Below, piece after piece: positions 44,275-52,965 of a DNA stretch of 64,000 nt. The DNA lies in NCBI GenBank assembly GCA_037446165.1, contig JBBIJC010000003.1:22723-86722 (forward strand), read 5' to 3'. The translations under genes and the position numbers were made by a program. This DNA is from Parasulfuritortus sp037446165 (GTDB taxonomy: Bacteria > Pseudomonadota > Gammaproteobacteria > Burkholderiales > Thiobacillaceae). A model generated the notes under the pieces. It was not told the DNA's origin. It ran no database searches and worked only from the letters and a program-made list of their open reading frames with translations. The stretch's first letter is position 1. Each line of letters begins with the position of its first letter.

Positions 44275-45720
44275 ATGGAAGCGACATACAACTACAAGGT
44301 CGTCCGACAATTTGCCATCATGACTGTGGTCTGGGGCATTGTCGGCATGCTGGTCGGCGTAATCATCGCCGCACAGCTGATTTGGCCCGATATCACCCTG
44401 CAACTCCCCTGGCTGTCCTTTGGCCGACTGCGTCCTCTGCATACCAACGCGGTCATCTTCGCCTTTGGCGGAAGCGGTCTGTTCGCCGCATCCTTGTACG
44501 TCGTACAGCGCACCTGCCATACCCGTTTGATATCCGACGGCCTGGCTTCATTTGTGTTCTGGGGCTGGCAGCTGATCATCGTACTGGCTGCACTCAGTTT
44601 TCCGCTCGGCCTCACCAGTTCCAGAGAGTATGCCGAGCTGGAATGGCCAATCGACCTGCTGATCGCCGTGGTGTGGATCGCTTACGCAATCCTCTACTTC
44701 GGCACCATCATGAAGCGCAAAACCCCGCACATCTATGTTGCGAACTGGTTCTTCGGTGCCTACATCATCACCATCACCCTGCTCCACGTGGTGAACAACG
44801 TCGAATTGCCCTGGATTCTGGGTGGCAGCACCTCGCTGATGGGCATGTTCAAATCCTACCCGGTCTATTCCGGCGTGCAGGATGCCATGGTGCAATGGTG
44901 GTACGGCCACAACGCCGTGGGCTTCTTCCTGACCACGGCCTTCCTGGGCATGATGTACTACTTCATCCCCAAGCAAGCCGGTCGTCCGATCTTCTCCTAC
45001 CGCCTGTCCATCGTCCACTTCTGGTCGCTGAACTTCGTCTACATGTGGGCCGGTCCGCACCATCTGCTCTACTCAGCCCTGCCTGACTGGGCGCAGAGCA
45101 TTGGCATGGTGTTCTCCCTGATCCTGATCGCACCCTCCTGGGGCGGCATGATGAACGGCATCATGACCCTGTCCGGCGCCTGGCATAAGCTGCGCACCGA
45201 CCCGATCCTGAAGTTCCTGATCACCTCCCTGTCCTTCTATGGCATGTCGACCTTCGAAGGTCCGATGATGTCGGTGAAGACCGTGAACGCGCTATCCCAC
45301 TTTACCGACTGGACTATCGGTCACGTGCACTCCGGCGCCATGGGCTGGGTAGCCATGGTCACCATCGGCTCCATGTATCACCTCATCCCGCGCCTGTTCG
45401 GCCGTGAAGAGATGTGGAGCACCCGGCTGATCAACGTTCACTTCTGGTGGTCCACCATCGGCGTCGTGCTCTACATCGCCTCGATGTGGATTGCCGGCGT
45501 TGCCCAAGGCCTGATGTGGCGCGCCACCAACGCCGACGGCACGCTGACCTACAGCTTCGCCCAGGTCGTGAACGCCATGTATCCTTTCTACACTATCCGT
45601 CTGGTCGGCGGCGTCATGTTCTTCTTGGGCATGTTCCTGATGGCCTACAACGTGTGGAAGACTGTCGCTGCGGGTAAGGCCGTCAATGACGCCCCCATCC
45701 CCCAGGCCGCACACGCCTGA
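44275..45720 (+). CDS. ccoN: cbb3-type cytochrome c oxidase subunit I
   Basis: A 481-residue catalytic subunit with about twelve membrane helices holding heme b, heme b3 and CuB. Motifs include FGRLRPLHTNAVIFAFGGSGLFA (low-spin heme His), WWYGHNAVGFFLTTAFLGMMYYFIPKQ (CuB His and the CcoN-specific Tyr region), AGPHHLLYSALPDW and TIGHVHSGAMGWVA. It reduces O2 to water with proton pumping and high oxygen affinity. Confidence 0.97.
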   Translation: MEATYNYKVVRQFAIMTVVWGIVGMLVGVIIAAQLIWPDITLQLPWLSFGRLRPLHTNAVIFAFGGSGLFAASLYVVQRTCHTRLISDGLASFVFWGWQLIIVLAALSFPLGLTSSREYAELEWPIDLLIAVVWIAYAILYFGTIMKRKTPHIYVANWFFGAYIITITLLHVVNNVELPWILGGSTSLMGMFKSYPVYSGVQDAMVQWWYGHNAVGFFLTTAFLGMMYYFIPKQAGRPIFSYRLSIVHFWSLNFVYMWAGPHHLLYSALPDWAQSIGMVFSLILIAPSWGGMMNGIMTLSGAWHKLRTDPILKFLITSLSFYGMSTFEGPMMSVKTVNALSHFTDWTIGHVHSGAMGWVAMVTIGSMYHLIPRLFGREEMWSTRLINVHFWWSTIGVVLYIASMWIAGVAQGLMWRATNADGTLTYSFAQVVNAMYPFYTIRLVGGVMFFLGMFLMAYNVWKTVAAGKAVNDAPIPQAAHA

Positions 45721-45740
45721 TCTGACCGAGGAGACGAAAC

Positions 45741-46352
45741 ATGTTTTCCCATAAGGCAATCGAGAAGAACATCGGCCTGCTAATCATCCTGACCTTTATC
45801 GTGGTCAGCGTGGGCGGCTTGGTGCAGATCGTTCCCCTGTATTTCCAGAAGTCGACCACGCAGCCGATCTCGGGCCTCAAGCCCTACACCGCGCTGCAGT
45901 TGACCGGCCGGGATGTCTATGTGCGGGAAGGCTGCTATCTCTGCCATTCCCAGCAGATTCGTCCGTTCCGTGCCGAAACCGAGCGTTATGGCCACTTCTC
46001 CGTGGCGGGCGAGTATGTGTATGACCGTCCGTTCCAGTGGGGTTCCAAGCGTACCGGCCCGGATCTGGCTCGCGTCGGCGGTCGTTACTCCGACCAATGG
46101 CACTATGTGCACCTGATGAACCCTCGTGACGTCGTACCCGAGTCCAACATGCCTTCCTACCATTGGTTGGCGGATGCCCCGGCTGACACTGCTGATATCC
46201 AGGCCAAGATGCGGACCCTGAATATCGTCGGGACGGGCTATACGGACGAGGAAATAGCCGGTGCACCGAAGGAACTTGAGGGCAAGACCGAGATGGATGC
46301 GCTGATTGCCTACCTCCAGGTTCTCGGCATCCACGGCCCTAAAGACCACTGA
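45741..46352 (+). CDS. ccoO: cbb3-type cytochrome c oxidase subunit II
   Basis: A 203-residue membrane-anchored monoheme cytochrome c. One N-terminal helix (GLLIILTFIVVSVGGLVQIV), heme site CYLCHSQQ followed by the conserved RPFRAETERYGHFSVAGEY, and Met ligand in ESNMPSYHWL. It is 20 nt behind ccoN with GAGGAG as ribosome site. Confidence 0.96.
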   Translation: MFSHKAIEKNIGLLIILTFIVVSVGGLVQIVPLYFQKSTTQPISGLKPYTALQLTGRDVYVREGCYLCHSQQIRPFRAETERYGHFSVAGEYVYDRPFQWGSKRTGPDLARVGGRYSDQWHYVHLMNPRDVVPESNMPSYHWLADAPADTADIQAKMRTLNIVGTGYTDEEIAGAPKELEGKTEMDALIAYLQVLGIHGPKDH

Positions 46353-46371
46353 CATCAAGGCGAAAGCGACT

Positions 46372-46536
46372 ATGGATGCCGGTTTGATTGGTGCAAGCGT
46401 TACGGTGGTGTTCTTCCTGCTGTTTCTTGCGATTGTCTGGTGGGCTTACCACAAGGACAACCGCAAGAAGTATGAAGAATGCGCCAATCTTCTGTTTGAA
46501 GATGACGACACTGACGCCACTGACCGGCGTTCCTGA
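46372..46536 (+). CDS. ccoQ: cbb3 oxidase small subunit CcoQ
   Basis: A 54-residue one-helix protein (VTVVFFLLFLAIVWWAYHKD) with an acidic tail. It starts at ATG 46372, 19 nt after ccoO. CcoQ stabilises the assembled oxidase. Confidence 0.9.
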   Translation: MDAGLIGASVTVVFFLLFLAIVWWAYHKDNRKKYEECANLLFEDDDTDATDRRS

Positions 46537-46557
46537 CCCAATCGTTAGGAGAACGAA

Positions 46558-47562
46558 ATGATTGAAGGTTATGCAGTACCTGACTTTGTCAGCGACTTTT
46601 GGAATTACTACGTCATTGCCATCACCGTCATCTCCATCCTGGGGCTGATGTGGTTCCTGCAGCACCAAAGCGCGCAAAAACTGGCGCCTGGTGAAAAGGC
46701 TGAATTGATGGAACACTGCTGGGACGGCGACCTGCAGGAAATGAACAATCCCCTTCCTAAATGGTGGTTGTACATGTTCTGGGGCCTGATCGTCTTTGCC
46801 ATTGTCTATCTGATTTTGTTCCCAGGCCTTGGCAAATATGCTGGCGTTTTGAACTGGACTTCGGCCTCGCAATACTCTACCGAGAAGACCCGGATCGACG
46901 CCGACTTCAACAAGGTCATGGAACCCTTCCTGCATGAAGACGTCATGAAGGTGGCAGCCGACCCGACCGCCAAGGAGATGGGCAACCATCTGTTCCTGAC
47001 CTACTGCTCTCAATGTCACGGCTCCAATGCCCAGGGCGATGGCAAGAACTTCCCCAACCTGACCGACAAGCAGTGGCTGTTTGGTGGTGATCCCGACTCG
47101 ATCAAGGCGTCCATCGTCAATGGTCACCAAGCCGAGATGCCCGCCAATCTGCTGGGTGACGAGAAGAGCGCCAAGGAAGTCGCCAACTACGTCCTGTCGC
47201 TGGGCGGCAAGCCTCACGACGCTGCCCTGGCAGAAGCCGGCAAGGCCAAGTTTGCGGCCTGCGCCGGCTGTCACGGCGAAGATGGCAAGGGCAACGCGGC
47301 TGCCGGCTTCCCCAACCTGACAGATGACGCCTGGCAGTATGGCGGCAGCGAAGCCGCCATCGTCGAGACCATCATGAAGGGCCGCAAGGGCGGCATGCCC
47401 GCCTTCCAGGATTTGCTAGGCGATGCCAAGATCCAGTTGCTCACGGCTTATGTCTGGGGTCTGGGTGGCGGTCAAACTCCAGCCGCTCCGGCTCCTGTAG
47501 CTGCTGCACCTGCAGAAACTCCGGCAGCACCCGCGGCTGCGGAAGCCGCTCCAGCGAAGTAA
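46558..47562 (+). CDS. ccoP: cbb3-type cytochrome c oxidase subunit III (diheme)
   Basis: A 334-residue diheme cytochrome c. Two N-terminal helices (about 15-35 and 65-90), then heme sites CSQCH and CAGCH. The last 30 residues form an Ala/Pro tail (QTPAAPAPVAAAPAETPAAP) beyond the second heme domain, not typical of all CcoP; it may be a flexible periplasmic tether. TTAGGAG precedes the start. Confidence 0.95.
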   Translation: MIEGYAVPDFVSDFWNYYVIAITVISILGLMWFLQHQSAQKLAPGEKAELMEHCWDGDLQEMNNPLPKWWLYMFWGLIVFAIVYLILFPGLGKYAGVLNWTSASQYSTEKTRIDADFNKVMEPFLHEDVMKVAADPTAKEMGNHLFLTYCSQCHGSNAQGDGKNFPNLTDKQWLFGGDPDSIKASIVNGHQAEMPANLLGDEKSAKEVANYVLSLGGKPHDAALAEAGKAKFAACAGCHGEDGKGNAAAGFPNLTDDAWQYGGSEAAIVETIMKGRKGGMPAFQDLLGDAKIQLLTAYVWGLGGGQTPAAPAPVAAAPAETPAAPAAAEAAPAK

Positions 47563-47733
47563 CCTTACGCGTGGGCTGGCCTATGGCCGGCCCCGCAAGC
47601 AAGAAAATTGAGTTCAGTTTCCTTGCTTGCGGTTTCACCGCAGACAACTATACAAGCACGTATTTACATTTTGTTTGGAGGAGAACCAGACAATTGGAAA
47701 TAACGCAGCATCGAGAGAGAAGGAGCAGTAAAG
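47563..47733 (+). promoter_or_regulatory. ccoP-ccoG intergenic region with hairpin
   Basis: A hairpin with 11-bp arms (CCGCAAGCAAG 47593-47603, CTTGCTTGCGG 47622-47632) and an 18-nt loop follows ccoP. It could attenuate transcription into ccoG. No FNR box is seen here. Confidence 0.5.
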
Positions 47734-49146
47734 GTGGCGGAATCAAACAACACGAACTCAATGGATAACGAGTCCGACAAGACCTCTTTGTACGAAGTAC
47801 GCCAGAAAATTTATCCGCGCGCGGTGCATGGCATTTTCAACAACTGGCGTGTTGCCCTGGTTCTGTTCACCCAGATCCTGTACTTCGGATTACCCTGGCT
47901 GAACTGGAATGGCCGCCAGGCTGTATTGTTTGACCTGGTCAACCGCAAATTCTACCTTTTTGACATGGTGTTTTGGCCCCAGGACTTTATCTGGCTGGCC
48001 GCCATCCTGATCATATCCGCCCTCTCTCTTTTCTTGTTTACCGCCATCGCTGGCCGTCTGTGGTGTGGTTACGCCTGTCCGCAAACGGTCTATACCGAGC
48101 TCTTCATGTGGGTTGAGCGCCTGTTCGAAGGCGATTACAAGAAACAGCAAAAACTCAACAGCACGCCCTGGAACGGAGAGAAGATTGTCCGCCGGGGTGG
48201 CAAGCATATTGCGTGGATTCTGCTCGCACTGTGGACAGGCTTCACCCTGGTCGCTTACTACACGCCGGCCCGTACACTTTTGGTAGAGCTCAAATCCTGG
48301 ACGCTCGGGCCATGGGAAACCTTCTGGATATTCTTCTATGCCTTGGCTACCTGGGGCTTCGCAGGCTTCATGCGGGAACAGGTTTGCAAATACATGTGTC
48401 CCTATGCCCGCTTTCAGAGCGTGATGTTTGACGAAGACACGCTGATCATTACCTATGACTATCGGCGTGGCGAATCACGTGGCGCCCGCAAGAAAGATGC
48501 CGATTACAAGGCCAAGGGCCTCGGTGACTGTGTCGATTGCGGGATCTGCGTCAGTGTCTGTCCGACCGGAATCGATATCCGCGACGGCCTGCAATACATG
48601 TGCATCGGCTGTGCGGCCTGTATCGATGCCTGCGACCAGGTCATGGAAAAAGTAGGCTATCCGAAGGGCCTGATCCGTTACTCGACCCAAAGCGCCATCG
48701 ACGGCAAGTACAAGGACGAACAGATTGCCAAACATGTGTTCCGGCCCCGGACCTTGTTCTATTCGGTGATCCTGCTCGGCATCGTCATCGCCTTCTTCTA
48801 CACGCTGTCCCAACGCATACCGCTACGGGTCGACGTGATCCGCGATCGCCTGACCCTTTCCCGTGAAACACCATCGGGAGGACTGGAAAACCTCTACCGC
48901 CTGCAGATCATCAACATGGATGGCAAACCCCATCACTACAGCATCGGGGTCAAAGGCATGGAGGGCCTGAAGATAAGCAGTGGCGACCAGATCGATGTCC
49001 CGGCGCTTGGCACCGAGAACATCAATGTCACACTCGAGGCGCCGCGACTCGCCGTTTCCCGGCCAAGCCAGCCTGTAGTCTTCGAGATCAAGGCAACCGA
49101 CGCTCCCAATTTGGTGCGTGAAGCCAAGTCCAGTTTCCTGAAATAA
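47734..49146 (+). CDS. ccoG: Cytochrome oxidase accessory protein CcoG (FixG)
   Basis: A 470-residue membrane Fe-S protein implicated in copper reduction for cbb3 assembly. GTG 47734 is chosen because AAGGAG lies 8 nt upstream; ATG 47761 is possible. About five membrane segments, cysteine pairs CGYACPQ and CKYMCPYAR, two ferredoxin motifs (CVDCGICVSVCPTG, CIGCAACIDAC) and a C-terminal Ig-like periplasmic domain. Confidence 0.94.
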   Translation: MAESNNTNSMDNESDKTSLYEVRQKIYPRAVHGIFNNWRVALVLFTQILYFGLPWLNWNGRQAVLFDLVNRKFYLFDMVFWPQDFIWLAAILIISALSLFLFTAIAGRLWCGYACPQTVYTELFMWVERLFEGDYKKQQKLNSTPWNGEKIVRRGGKHIAWILLALWTGFTLVAYYTPARTLLVELKSWTLGPWETFWIFFYALATWGFAGFMREQVCKYMCPYARFQSVMFDEDTLIITYDYRRGESRGARKKDADYKAKGLGDCVDCGICVSVCPTGIDIRDGLQYMCIGCAACIDACDQVMEKVGYPKGLIRYSTQSAIDGKYKDEQIAKHVFRPRTLFYSVILLGIVIAFFYTLSQRIPLRVDVIRDRLTLSRETPSGGLENLYRLQIINMDGKPHHYSIGVKGMEGLKISSGDQIDVPALGTENINVTLEAPRLAVSRPSQPVVFEIKATDAPNLVREAKSSFLK

Positions 49147-49154
49147 GGTTGATC

Positions 49155-49685
49155 ATGACCAAGGATATTGAAAACAAATCAGTCTGGTGGCGGGAGCCTA
49201 TGGTGTGGCTCATCCTCATGCTCCCCTTGTTGGCTGTTGTTGCCGGCCTGACCACGGTCTGGATTGCCTACAAGAAGGCTGACATAGTCCTAAACGACGC
49301 TGACAGCCCCAATCTTGAAATCACCAAGGCTGACCAAATGGATAAGAAGGCCACCCTCATGGCCCTTACCGCAGACATGAAGGTCGGCTACAGCGGAATG
49401 CTGGCAATTACGCTGAACGGCAAATTATCCAAAAAACCCTACTACCTGCTGCTCAAGCTTGTCCCCACCAACACCGGTAGCAGTTCCGACATCATCCTGA
49501 CCCTTCGACCCGACAGTACGGGTGCGTATACCACTACGCTTCCATCGATGCTGGCGGGTGAACGCAGGGTCTTGCTCGAACCAGAAGACAGTAAATGGCG
49601 CCTGAAAGGTACATGGCAAGCACCGTTCTCCGGGACGTTGCAGCTAGCCGCCAGGTCGATTTCCGATTCAACCATGTTGCCCTGA
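49155..49685 (+). CDS. ccoH: FixH/CcoH family assembly protein
   Basis: A 176-residue protein with one N-terminal helix (MVWLILMLPLLAVVAGLTTVW) and a periplasmic beta-rich domain. The WWREPMVWLIL start is typical for FixH. It begins 8 nt after ccoG; a TTG 6 nt earlier is a less likely start. Needed for oxidase assembly. Confidence 0.88.
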   Translation: MTKDIENKSVWWREPMVWLILMLPLLAVVAGLTTVWIAYKKADIVLNDADSPNLEITKADQMDKKATLMALTADMKVGYSGMLAITLNGKLSKKPYYLLLKLVPTNTGSSSDIILTLRPDSTGAYTTTLPSMLAGERRVLLEPEDSKWRLKGTWQAPFSGTLQLAARSISDSTMLP

Positions 49686-49709
49686 CGGGCGTTTTATTAG
49701 GAGAAGGTT

Positions 49710-49835
49710 ATGGACATCGTCATGAAGGAACTTTTCGGCTCCGATATCGGCCTGTTGAGCCTGTTTACCATCGGCTTCATCATCGCCATGGGCTTGTTCA
49801 TCTGGTACAAACTGGCCAAGAACGCCAAGGAATAG
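49710..49835 (+). CDS. DUF3149-type small membrane peptide
   Basis: A 41-residue protein behind a strong TTAGGAGAAGGTT site. Sequence pattern: MKELFGSDIGLLSLFTIGFI, then a helix end GLFIWYKLAKNAKE. It matches the short DUF3149 family as I recall it. One membrane helix. At the end of the cco cluster it may be a small oxidase-associated subunit; function is unknown. Confidence 0.8.
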   Translation: MDIVMKELFGSDIGLLSLFTIGFIIAMGLFIWYKLAKNAKE

Positions 49836-49843
49836 AACCACCC

Positions 49844-49878
49844 GGCGCCCTGCTCCAAACACCTTGGAGCAGGGCGCC
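49844..49878. terminator. Strong hairpin between cco cluster and fliI
   Basis: A perfect 15-bp stem (arms 49844-49858 and 49864-49878, loop ACACC). It lacks a T-tract but lies between convergent genes, so it probably acts as a bidirectional transcript end. Confidence 0.7.
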
Positions 49879-49886
49879 GATTCAAA

Positions 49887-51290
49887 TCAGGACATCAGGT
49901 TGGTCAGTTGCTCCCTACTGGATAAGTAGTCTTCCTGGTCAAGAAAGTCCTGCATCAAAAACGACTGCATCGCCGGATAAAGGGCGATGGCTTCATCCAG
50001 TTGCGCATCATTACCCTTGCTGTATGCCCCGATCGTAATCAGATCACGGCTGCGCTGATAGCGTGAGTACAACCCTTTAAAGCGGCGCATCCGATTCAAT
50101 TCCTCACGGCTCAGCAGTTCGGTTATGACCCGTGAAATTGACTGTTCAATATCGATTGCCGGGTAATGGCCCTGGTCAGCGAGTTGCCGCGAGAGCACGA
50201 TGTGGCCGTCAAGAATCGCCCGGGCCGCATCAGCGATGGGATCTTGCTGATCGTCACCTTCGACCAGTACGGTATAGAACGCGGTAATCGAGCCGCCGCC
50301 TTCCTTGCCGTTGCCGGCCCGTTCAACCAGTTGCGGCAACTTGGCGAAAACCGAAGGCGGATAGCCCTTGGTTGCGGGTGGCTCGCCCACCGCCAAGGCA
50401 ATTTCACGCTGGGCCTGGGCATATCGGGTCAGGGAATCCATGATCAGCAGGACGTGCTGTCCCTGATCGCGAAAATATTCGGCGATGGCTGTGGCATAGG
50501 CCGCACCGTGCAGTCGGAGCAGCGGTGGCGAATCGGCCGGAGCGGCCACCACTGCGGCGCGCTTGAGTCCCTCCACGCCCAGGATGTTTTCGATGAATTC
50601 CTTCACCTCCCGGCCCCGCTCCCCGATCAGCCCGACCACGACCACATCAGCCGAGGTGTAGCGGGCCATCATGCCCAGCAGCATCGACTTGCCCACGCCG
50701 CTACCGGCGAACAGGCCCATACGCTGGCCCCGGCCAACCGTCAGCAGGGCATTGATGGCCCGCACACCGACATCGAGCACGTCCTTGATCGGCTCCCGCT
50801 CCATCGGGTTGTAAGGCCGACTGTAAAGCGGGGCCCGACGCGATGGATCGAGACTGCCCAGTCGATCCAGCACGCGTCCACCGCCGTCGATGATCCGGCC
50901 CAGCAATTCGGGGCCAACTGGCACCTGGCGGATGCGGTCTTCGACCCGCCGCTTGCGGACATAGCTGAGCGCAAAGCGGGGATAATCGAAGCTGCAGACC
51001 CGATACGGTTCGACCACGGCCCCCGGAGCCAGGCCATAGACATCGGTCGAGGGCATCAGATACAGACGGTCGCCATGAAAGCCAACCACCTCCGCTTCGA
51101 CCTGCTGGCCGCCTGACATGTAAACCTTGCAATTGACCCCGGTCGGCAATCTCAGACCTGAGGCCTCCATCACCAGTCCGGCCACCTTGGTCAGCTTGCC
51201 GGTCACACTCCAGGAATTGGCCTGCCCGACCGCCTCCTGGCAGTCACGCAAATAGTTGACGAAGTTTTCGGCCCGGGTCACTCCAGCCAC
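49887..51290 (-). CDS. fliI: Flagellar export ATPase FliI
   Basis: A 467-residue ATPase of the type III flagellar export gate. Walker A: GLFAGSGVGKSMLLGM; further signatures VVGLIGERGREVKEF, ALAVGEPPATKGYPPSVFAKLPQL and SGSITAFYTVL-like segment (GGSITAFYTVLVEGDD). GTG 51290 overlaps fliH by 13 nt; a GTG overlapping the fliH stop is an alternative. fliJ is not adjacent on this side. Confidence 0.95.
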   Translation of the reverse strand: MAGVTRAENFVNYLRDCQEAVGQANSWSVTGKLTKVAGLVMEASGLRLPTGVNCKVYMSGGQQVEAEVVGFHGDRLYLMPSTDVYGLAPGAVVEPYRVCSFDYPRFALSYVRKRRVEDRIRQVPVGPELLGRIIDGGGRVLDRLGSLDPSRRAPLYSRPYNPMEREPIKDVLDVGVRAINALLTVGRGQRMGLFAGSGVGKSMLLGMMARYTSADVVVVGLIGERGREVKEFIENILGVEGLKRAAVVAAPADSPPLLRLHGAAYATAIAEYFRDQGQHVLLIMDSLTRYAQAQREIALAVGEPPATKGYPPSVFAKLPQLVERAGNGKEGGGSITAFYTVLVEGDDQQDPIADAARAILDGHIVLSRQLADQGHYPAIDIEQSISRVITELLSREELNRMRRFKGLYSRYQRSRDLITIGAYSKGNDAQLDEAIALYPAMQSFLMQDFLDQEDYLSSREQLTNLMS

Positions 51291-51946
51291 GCGCTGTCGG
51301 TGCCCAGGCAGTCGACGATCTCCTGCCAGCGTATGGGCAGTTCACCGTCCACTTCACTGTTGTTGGTTTCAATCCGGAATCCGCCCCGTTCCACGCGGCT
51401 GTCGGCAACCGCCCGGGCTGAAAAATGGCCATGCTCTGCCAGTAGATATTCGTTTATCACCTGCAGATCGTCCGGATGTGCCATCACCCGCAAATGGCCT
51501 GCCAGGCCGGGGAGACTGTTCATTGCCTCGCGCAACACCTCCAGCACCAACCCTTCTTTAACCTTGAGCGCGGTTTGCAACATCTGCTTCGAGACCGCCA
51601 GGGCAAGCGCCAGCAACTCGCGGGACAGCCTTTCATCCTGACGCAGCAACTCCGCATCCAGGGACTCGACCAGGCTCGCCAGGCGCTGAGCGCTGGCCTC
51701 TCCAGCCTGGCGCCCCATTTCATAACCAGCCCGGTAGCCTTCTTCGTGGCCGATCTTGAACCCTTCCTGCGCCGATTGCTGATGGATCCGCTCCAGGTCA
51801 TCCGCAGTCGGCAAATTGATGGCATGGGTCTCTTCTGCTGGCGTTTGCTCCTGCCTGTCATACGAGTTCGATACATCCTCGATACCCAGCAGTTCCCAAC
51901 GCTGGTAAGCCGTAAGATGTTCTTTGGGGATGACGCGGGAGGTCAT
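51278..51946 (-). CDS. fliH: Flagellar assembly protein FliH
   Basis: A 222-residue regulator of FliI. The Gly-repeat helix (GFKIGHEEGYRAGYEMGRQAG, GxxxG pattern) at about 62-85 is a FliH hallmark, followed by a coiled coil and a C-terminal FliI-binding domain (RVERGGFRIETNNSEVDGEL). It sits between fliG and fliI. Confidence 0.9.
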   Translation of the reverse strand: MTSRVIPKEHLTAYQRWELLGIEDVSNSYDRQEQTPAEETHAINLPTADDLERIHQQSAQEGFKIGHEEGYRAGYEMGRQAGEASAQRLASLVESLDAELLRQDERLSRELLALALAVSKQMLQTALKVKEGLVLEVLREAMNSLPGLAGHLRVMAHPDDLQVINEYLLAEHGHFSARAVADSRVERGGFRIETNNSEVDGELPIRWQEIVDCLGTDSAWLE

Positions 51947-51966
51947 GAGCGCTTGATCGGCCGAAC

Positions 51967-52965
51967 TTATTCGACCATCCCTTCGTCACCGCCCTTGCCG
52001 CCCAGGACGATCTGACCTTCGTCGGCGAGACGGCGTATGACCTTGAGGATTTCCTTCTGCTCCGCTTCGACTTCGGACAGCCGGACCGGTCCTTTCGATT
52101 CCAGATCCTCCTTGAGCGATTCCGCCGCCCGGCTGGACATGTTCTTGAAGATCTTTTCCTTGAGTTCTTCGTTGGTGCCCTTGAGCGCGATGATGAGCGA
52201 CTCGGACTGGACCTCGCGCAGGAGCAACTGGACGGAACGATCGTCCAGTTCCATCACGTTGTCGAAGGTGAACATCTGGTCCTGGATCTTCTGGGCCAGA
52301 TCGGGATCGTTTTCACGAATCCCGGCCAGGACCGAGGCCTCGATGGCCCCGCCCATGTAGTTCAGGATGTTGGCGGTAGATTTCACCCCGCCCAGAGCGC
52401 TCTTCTTGCCCCGCTCGCCGCCGGACAGCAATTGCGTGAGCACCTCGTTCAATTCGCGCAGCGCCATCGGCTGAACCCCTTCCAGGGTGGCGATACGCAG
52501 CATGACATCATTGCGCAACCGCTCCGGCAGCAGGTTCAGGGCCTCGCTGGCATGGTCTGGGTCGAGATGAACCATGATGGTTGCGATGATCTGCGGATGC
52601 TCGTTGCGGATCATCTCGGCCACGGAGGCCGCATCCATCCACTTCAGGCTTTCGATCCCGGCGTTGTCATTGCCCTGCAGGATGCGATCAAGTAGATGCG
52701 CGGCCTTGTCGTCGCCCAGTGCCTTGGTCAGGACGGTCCGGATATATTCGTCGCTGTCGCCCAGGGTCACGCGACCCTCGGTTTCCTTGTGGAAATCCTT
52801 GATCACCGTCTCGATCTGGCCCCGGTTGACGTTGCCGATGCTGGCCATGGCGGCGCCCAGGCGCTGGACATCCTTCGGCCCAAGGTGTTTGAACACTTCC
52901 GCCGCCTCGTCATGACCAAGCGCCAGCATCAGGATCGCACTTTTATGGACGCCGTCGTCACTCAT
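51967..52965 (-). CDS. fliG: Flagellar motor switch protein FliG
   Basis: A 332-residue rotor protein, close to the 331 of E. coli. ATG 52965 overlaps the fliF stop (ATGA) and is preferred to the in-frame ATG 15 nt upstream. Motifs: NEHPQIIATIMVHLDP (EHPQ), VLAGIRENDPDLAQKIQDQMF and the torque helix RSVQLLLREVQSESLIIALKG. Confidence 0.95.
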   Translation of the reverse strand: MSDDGVHKSAILMLALGHDEAAEVFKHLGPKDVQRLGAAMASIGNVNRGQIETVIKDFHKETEGRVTLGDSDEYIRTVLTKALGDDKAAHLLDRILQGNDNAGIESLKWMDAASVAEMIRNEHPQIIATIMVHLDPDHASEALNLLPERLRNDVMLRIATLEGVQPMALRELNEVLTQLLSGGERGKKSALGGVKSTANILNYMGGAIEASVLAGIRENDPDLAQKIQDQMFTFDNVMELDDRSVQLLLREVQSESLIIALKGTNEELKEKIFKNMSSRAAESLKEDLESKGPVRLSEVEAEQKEILKVIRRLADEGQIVLGGKGGDEGMVE

